A stretch of DNA of 64,000 nucleotides from Cryptomeria japonica (lineage: Eukaryota; Streptophyta; Pinopsida; Cupressales; Cupressaceae): NCBI RefSeq assembly GCF_030272615.1, contig NC_081408.1, positions 340,102,793 to 340,166,792 on the forward strand. Direction: 5' to 3'. Below the pieces are notes generated by a model that was not told where the DNA came from, did not search any database, and saw only the letters and a program-made list of their open reading frames with translations. Position 1 is the stretch's first letter. Each line of letters opens with the position of its first letter. Below are positions 58,711-64,000 of this stretch, one piece after another. The translations under genes and the position numbers were made by a program.

Positions 58711-61700
58711 TCACCTAAAATTATCCAAGGGAATTCCCTTCCTATAGACATACGAATTACCATCTGCCCCTAAATTGGCTAACTTGTCTGCTATAGTATT
58801 ACCTTCCCTATAAATATGTTTAACAGAAGTTTCCTCAAAGTATTTGATCAAATCTAGAATGCTTTTTAATTCCAATTTCAGTTTCCAGTTTGACACTTCC
58901 CTAGTCCTGACTGCATTTATAGTTAAGGTCGAATCACCTTCGATTTCCAGATATTTAATCTTGAGTGATTTAGCTATAATCAATCCCTCCCTCAACGCTG
59001 AAAACTCAGCCATGTTGTTTGAAGCCTCCCCTATGGGCTTATTAATGCTAGCTATTAGTACTCCGTTATCTTGGTGAATAGCACACCCAATACCTGCTAC
59101 ACCAGGGTTCCCACGGGAAGCACCATCAAAGTTTAGCTTAGCCCAGCCCTTTCAGGGGGGAGCCCATTTTGTTAACTTCCTATCTATCTCAGCCTGTCTA
59201 CCTCCAATCCCAATAAACGGGGGAATAATCAAACCCATCCATTTAGATCGAAGTACCTCATCCCATCTGGTTAAATTAATAGACTTTTCCTGTGTATGTC
59301 TTAGTCTATTATTGAATTTTTCCACAATTGTTACCTCGATCTTATTTAGAAGGGATTCTACCCTCAATTTTGATTCTTTAAAGATCCGCCTGTTTCTCTC
59401 CTTCCATATTTCCCATATGAGGATTGCCGGGGCTATTGTCCACACTAAGTGATATATGTCCTTTGTGTGAGGAGGTTGCCAACTAAGCAGCCATTCTGAA
59501 ATGTCCCTAGGTCTCGGAGTCTACCAACCAAGGCTTGAGCAAAGCCAATCCCAACATCTCTGACTGAAACTACAATTGAGAAGTAGGTGATCCGCATTTT
59601 CTTCCTCTGATTCGCATAGAGGGCATCTCGATGGTCCCAAGAATCCTAATTTTGAGAACCAATCTGAGGTAAGAATCCTTTTTTGGAAAGCTGCCCATGT
59701 GAAGATTCCTGCTTTGGGGAGACCAACGTTATTCCAGCATAGGCTAATCGGGATATTAGGATTGGTTACAGCTTGTCTGAGTTTTAAAAGTGAATATCCT
59801 TCTTTGGCTTTATATATGCCCGATGAACTACCCGCCCATATTATCCTGTCTTTCCCACTATGTAATGATAAATGCCTATGCCTCAAATTATTCCAGAGGA
59901 TCTCCTTGTCTGCATTTGTCAAGTTCATCTCATCAAGGGGTTTCCACTCCCAACCCAAAGCGGGGTCATTGGAGATAAGCTTGATATAATCCTTAACAAA
60001 CCTACCCCTGATTGATTTGCAATGTTCTATACCTTCTTCGCTTATCCCTATTTTGTCTAAGGCTGAATAGCCCCCCCAAGAGTCTTCCCAGAACAGTGCC
60101 TCGGATCCTTTCGCAATATCCCATGTTAGATAATTACTAATCACCTCTCTACATTCTAGCATAAAATTCTAGACTTTGGATCCCTTGGGTAGTATTTTCA
60201 TCCTCAGTATACTATCAGGGTTGGAGTTAGTGAGATATTTTGCTTTGAGGATCCTTACCCATTTAAGATCAGGTTCCGAGAACATTTTCCAGACTAACTT
60301 CGCCCACAAAGCCATGTTTTGTACCCCCAAATCTTTTATGCCAACTCCCCCTATACTGATAGGTTGGCTAATTTTATCCCAAGAAATTAAAGAAAATTTC
60401 TTTTTGTCTGAATTCATATTCCAAAAGAACTTCCTCATCTTTTTTATCATTTCTAGTTGAGCTCCTTTAGGTAATTGTTGGTAGGACATTTGATATATCG
60501 AAATAGCCACCATAACAGCTTTTAATAATGTAATCCTCCCAGCCGAAGAGAGGCATTTGTTCTTCCAAGAATTCAACCTGACATCCATCTTTTCTAGGAT
60601 TCCTTTCCATAATGAATTAATATTGTTTCCCTTATCCATCGGAATCCCTAAATATTTACAAGGAAGTTTCCCTTTATCAAACCCTAAGATATTACAAATA
60701 TTTGTCTCTATGTTTTGCGATGTGTTGAAGAAGAAGATTTCCGATTTATTCTTGTTCACTTCCTGGCCAGAAGCTAATGCATAAATGTCAAGAATCCTTT
60801 TGAAAGCCATGGCTTTAGTCCTATTCGCACATCCCATCAGCATTGTGTCATCAGCAAACTGCTGGTGGGTGATGGCCTCCATTCCTTCAGTAATTTTAAT
60901 ACCTTTAATAATCTGATTCATACGAGCACTAGTAATGATTCTCCCAAGGCCCTCAGCCATTATGATAAATAAGAACGGGGATAAAGGGTCTCCTTGTCTA
61001 ATCCCTCTAGATATCTGGAAAAAGCCTGCTGGGGAACCATTAATAAGTAATGATACCCTAGGGGATGAGATGCATTCGAATATTAAATTAATCCATTGTT
61101 TAGAAAAACCAAAGGATTCTAAACATCTACACAGAAATCTCCAATCGACTTTATCATATGCCTTCTTAATGTCTAATTTGATCATCATAGCAGCTGATCG
61201 ATTCTGTTGTAACGAGTGCATGACTTCTTGAGCAATAATAATGCCATCAAAGATAGATCTACCTGGTACGAATCCAGTCTGTTCCTTTGAAATTATGCAA
61301 GGGAGGATGCCTTTCAATCTATCGCTAAAATTTTAGTAAAGAGTTTGTAAATTGTGTTACATAAGGAAATAGGTCGAAAGTCTTCAAAATTTCTTGATTC
61401 CTCCTTCTTTGGAATCAAAGTGATAAAAGTATTGTTGATCTCCCTTAAAATACTTCCAGAGTTTCTAACTACTTCCAATGCTGCCACAACCTCCTTAACA
61501 ATAATGTGCCAAAATTTTTGAAAAAAGCAAGCAGGAAAACCATCGGGGCCGGGTGCTTTATCAGGGTTAAGCTGCCCCAATGCTAATTTTACTTCTGATT
61601 CTGTAAATTTGTTGCTAAGCGCTTTGTTTTGGTTTTCAGTTATGATCTTAGGAATATTCCTAAGCAAAGGTAAATTGGCGTTTATAAGGGAAGATTCCGA

Positions 61701-62931
61701 ATTGAACAGGGTTTTAAAATGGTTCACTGCTTCTGTAGCTATGTCCTTTTGATCTTCCAGTAGTATACCATTGTTACTCATGATCTTGTGAATACTATTA
61801 GTGTTCCTCCTGTTTTTTGTACTGTTGTGAAAGAACTTAGTATTCCTATCCCCATTTTGTAGCCAATTCTCTCTTGACTTCTATTTCCAAAATATTTCTT
61901 CCTTTGTTAGCGTATCCTCATGTTTCCCGAGAAGCTCCTTTTCTTTGAGGAAGCTATCCTGATCCATTCCTAGTCTAAACACTTTTTCATTTAGGTCTGC
62001 GATTTCTTTTTCTAATGAAATTTTGGTTTCAAAAATGTTACCGAAAACTTCACTATTCCATTTCAGTAACTTGCTCTTGAGGTGTTTTAGTTTATTTACA
62101 AGGCAAAACATCTTTGATCCCTGAAAATTTACCTTAGACCACCACCTGGAGACGAGATCATAGAAATCCGGATTTTGCGTCCACATTTTTTCAAAATCAA
62201 AAGGGCAACACCTCGGTGTAGCCTCACCCTCAATGTTGAGGATGACAGGATAGTGGTCAGATCCTGACGATGGGAGTAACGAAGCTGAAAGGTTAACCGC
62301 TAGATCGTTCAAGTTCCCCCTAAAAAGGAATCTATCTAATCTCTCTGCGATTTGTGTAAAGCCTGATCTTCTATTGTACCAGGTATATACACCATTAATA
62401 GTTTCTATATCTTTCAGATTGTCATGAGCAACCCACTCTCTAAAGTCTTTTAAGGACTGCGTTTCCCTACGAATACCACCCTTTTTCTGATAAATTTAGG
62501 ATAGCATTGAAGTCCCCTCCTAGAATAACAGGGGAAGAGGTGTCTAGCCCCATCATAAATGAGATTTTTGACCATACTCTACGCTTTCCTGCATCTGGGA
62601 TCAGGCCATATATGTTTATTAGAGTAAATGTGAGATTGTTGAGTTTGCTAGTTACCTTTCCCAATAGCCAATTTTTGTTTCCTGCTATTGGGCAAAATAA
62701 TGTACTAGGCGGATTCCAAATGATTCCTAAACCACCAGAAGCTCCCCTGGCTTCCACAAATTCACAGCTAAGAAGACCTAATTTCCTTTTAAAAGCCTCA
62801 ACTTCTACCTGGGCTAATTTAGTTTCTTGTATGAGAATGATGCCATGTTTCCATTTTATAATGTTGCATCTAATTAAGAGCTGTTTGTTAGGGGCATTCA
62901 TGCCCCTAACATTCCATGATGAAATTTTCAT
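58711..62931 (-). pseudogene. LINE ORF2: endonuclease, reverse transcriptase, zinc region, RNase H
   Basis: Start at 62,931 (MKISSWNVRGMN). Endonuclease: QETK, GGDFNAI and SDHYPVIL (to about 62,240). RT (about 61,700-60,850): KAPGPDGF, PISLCNTIYK, TGFVPGRSIFDG, QGDPLSPFLF and the catalytic FADD (about 60,850). Zinc-binding region at 59,560-59,640: CPLC with HLLLNC. RNase H at about 59,140-58,740: LNFDGASRGNP, NNMAEFSALREGL, EGDST and a late HIYREGN..AD. Six lesions: frame shift near 62,480, TAG near 61,880, frame shift near 61,316, TAG 60,169, TAG 59,521, TGA 59,152. The product would copy LINE RNA at a nicked target; this copy is inactive. Confidence 0.85.
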
Positions 62932-64000
62932 TGGACCGTGGGAAGGCCCTTCCCCTTCCCAGCATCAAAGAAGGTCGTTAATTTGCCTTGGTCCTTTGCA
63001 TTTCCATCCTGCAATCTTAATTCGCTCAATGATTTTCTGCCTCTACTTTTAGCTTCTCTAGCGTAGTCAGGAAAGTTTTTCCCGTCATATATGTTTTTTA
63101 TCCCTAAGGTTTGCTGGGGGATTATCACTCCCTCTCCATCATCCTCTCCCAACTGGGACTGGGCTACTGTGTAGTCATTAACAGGGAGAGGTATGGCATC
63201 TCCTACCCTATTCTCATTATTTACTTCCTCATCCATAGAAGCCAAGAGCTCCTAAATTAGAAACCTCTTCTCAGCTTCCTCTTCCAGAGAAAGATCTTCA
63301 ACTACTTTATTATTGAATACCTCTAGAACTGCAGCCATTCTAGAAGACATTTCTTCTTGATCTACCTCATTTTCTTGTCCAATGTTTTCGACTGACTTTG
63401 TTTCAGATGGTAATTTCAATGAATCCACCGAATCCGAGATTTTTTTGACATCTCCACTAAGGCTTCTCCTTTTATAGAATTTGCCTCATCTATTATTTTA
63501 TCAAGATCACTAATATTACTAGAATTATTGTGTTTATTTTCATCTGCGTTAGCCCCTAGAGGGCAATTAGCATGTACAGGGGATGAATTTGATGTGATTT
63601 TTTCATAATGATCTGAAAGAAGGTTTTCCTTTCGATCGATATTTTTAACCAGTACTGGGCATGATTTCAACCATATATCAGTTTCATTTATGACCCCATC
63701 ATAGAAGGTGGGATGAATGCTCCACTCCCCCCTGTTTGTTACTAACATGGTGGGTTCTAAGTCCGGTGAATTAATGCCATATTCAACTAAGATTTTGATG
63801 TTCTTATTTAAAACCTCTCTGTCTACTCCTTCACAGCCCAAAAAAGACCCAAAATGTTCCCCTATGTATTCTAAGATTTTAAAATCTAAATATTCGATTG
63901 GTAATGTGCCCAGATTAATCCATCTTGGGCATTTATTTAAAATCTATGAGTGTGGGTCAAAATTCGGCATCCATTCACAGCGAAAAAAACCATAGCCTTT
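62928..64000 (-). pseudogene. LINE ORF1 (DUF4283-like), partial
   Basis: The C-terminal portion of ORF1 is visible. Near 63,720-63,930 the frame reads CPRWINLGTLPIEYLDFKIL, EYIGEHFGSFLGC and then IKILVEYG, the pattern of plant LINE DUF4283 domains. Downstream is an acidic low-complexity region and a tail ending FFDAGKGKGLPTVQ. Lesions: a stop near 63,955, a shift near 63,425, a TAG near 63,253. The terminal TGA overlaps the ORF2 start as ATGA (62,931-62,928). ORF1 proteins bind element RNA; the N terminus lies outside the window. Confidence 0.7.

Larger units (their letters stand above)
56083..64000 (-). mobile_element. L1-type LINE (3' end in window, 5' end beyond it)
   Basis: Minus-strand non-LTR retrotransposon of at least 7.9 kb. 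Order from right to left: ORF1 with a DUF4283-like region, ORF2 (endonuclease, RT, zinc-finger region, RNase H), then about 2.6 kb of 3' region ending in GGCCTTTTATCGATC and a short A run (plus-strand poly-T 56,083-56,090). The 3' region is unusually long because of a 796-bp tandem duplication. Confidence 0.85.

Noticed and set aside
62507-63052. Plus-strand 181-aa ORF
   Set aside because: Shadow frame opposite LINE endonuclease; the minus strand carries the recognised motifs.

Overview
This is nuclear DNA from a plant with a large, repeat-rich genome. Evidence: Ty1-copia and Ty3-gypsy LTR retrotransposons, an L1-type LINE carrying a DUF4283-type ORF1 and an RNase H, a plant mobile domain (PMD) ORF, GT-AG introns, TATA-type promoters and very AT-rich spacers. 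The abundance of old nested elements suits a gymnosperm or similar large genome, but I cannot name the species. No bacterial genes, rRNA or tRNA genes were seen. Almost every large ORF belongs to a decayed mobile element.

Layout. 0.6-8.2 kb: a composite of a minus-strand copia remnant broken by a minus-strand gypsy element (two LTRs of about 2.66 kb around only about 0.6 kb of gag leader). 8.2-9.6 kb: AT-rich filler. 9.6-11 kb: minus-strand copia gag/protease remnant. 12-14.2 kb: nothing recognised. 14.25-14.45 kb and 19.02-19.28 kb (minus): two paralogues of a small secreted-peptide gene, the first decayed and the second apparently intact (61 aa, two exons, CC-x6-CC tail). Between them (14.9-18.2 kb) lies a truncated gypsy element with an antisense PMD ORF, a 3' repeat zone, a polypurine tract and the start of a 3' LTR.

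19.6-26.4 kb and 28.05-41.2 kb hold two copies (A truncated, B about 13 kb and near full length) of a large DNA transposon. It carries a multi-exon plus-strand transposase-like gene (HTH, then DFSENY / SDG..QFK / HGKG..DG motifs) and a convergent minus-strand gene of unknown function. A 180-bp tandem array lies between them. In copy B the presumed 4.8-kb first intron of the minus-strand gene contains a 235-bp-arm inverted repeat and a 22-unit, 138-bp satellite in which each unit is itself a long hairpin. Both transposase copies share the same early lesions, so they descend from an already broken ancestor.

42.06-55.99 kb is a second copy of the 0.63-7.14 kb composite, so the segment was duplicated about 41 kb away in direct orientation. 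This copy was later hit by a complete but mutated copia element (44,561-51,953; 1.5-kb LTRs, 5-bp target duplication AGAAC, intact empty site preserved at about 3.11 kb) and is cut off at 55,995 by another LTR start. That LTR is in turn interrupted by a minus-strand LINE (56,083 to beyond 64,000) whose 3' region contains a 796-bp tandem duplication. The best host-gene candidate is the peptide gene at 19.0-19.3 kb; the most unusual system is the 13-kb transposon with its hairpin satellite.
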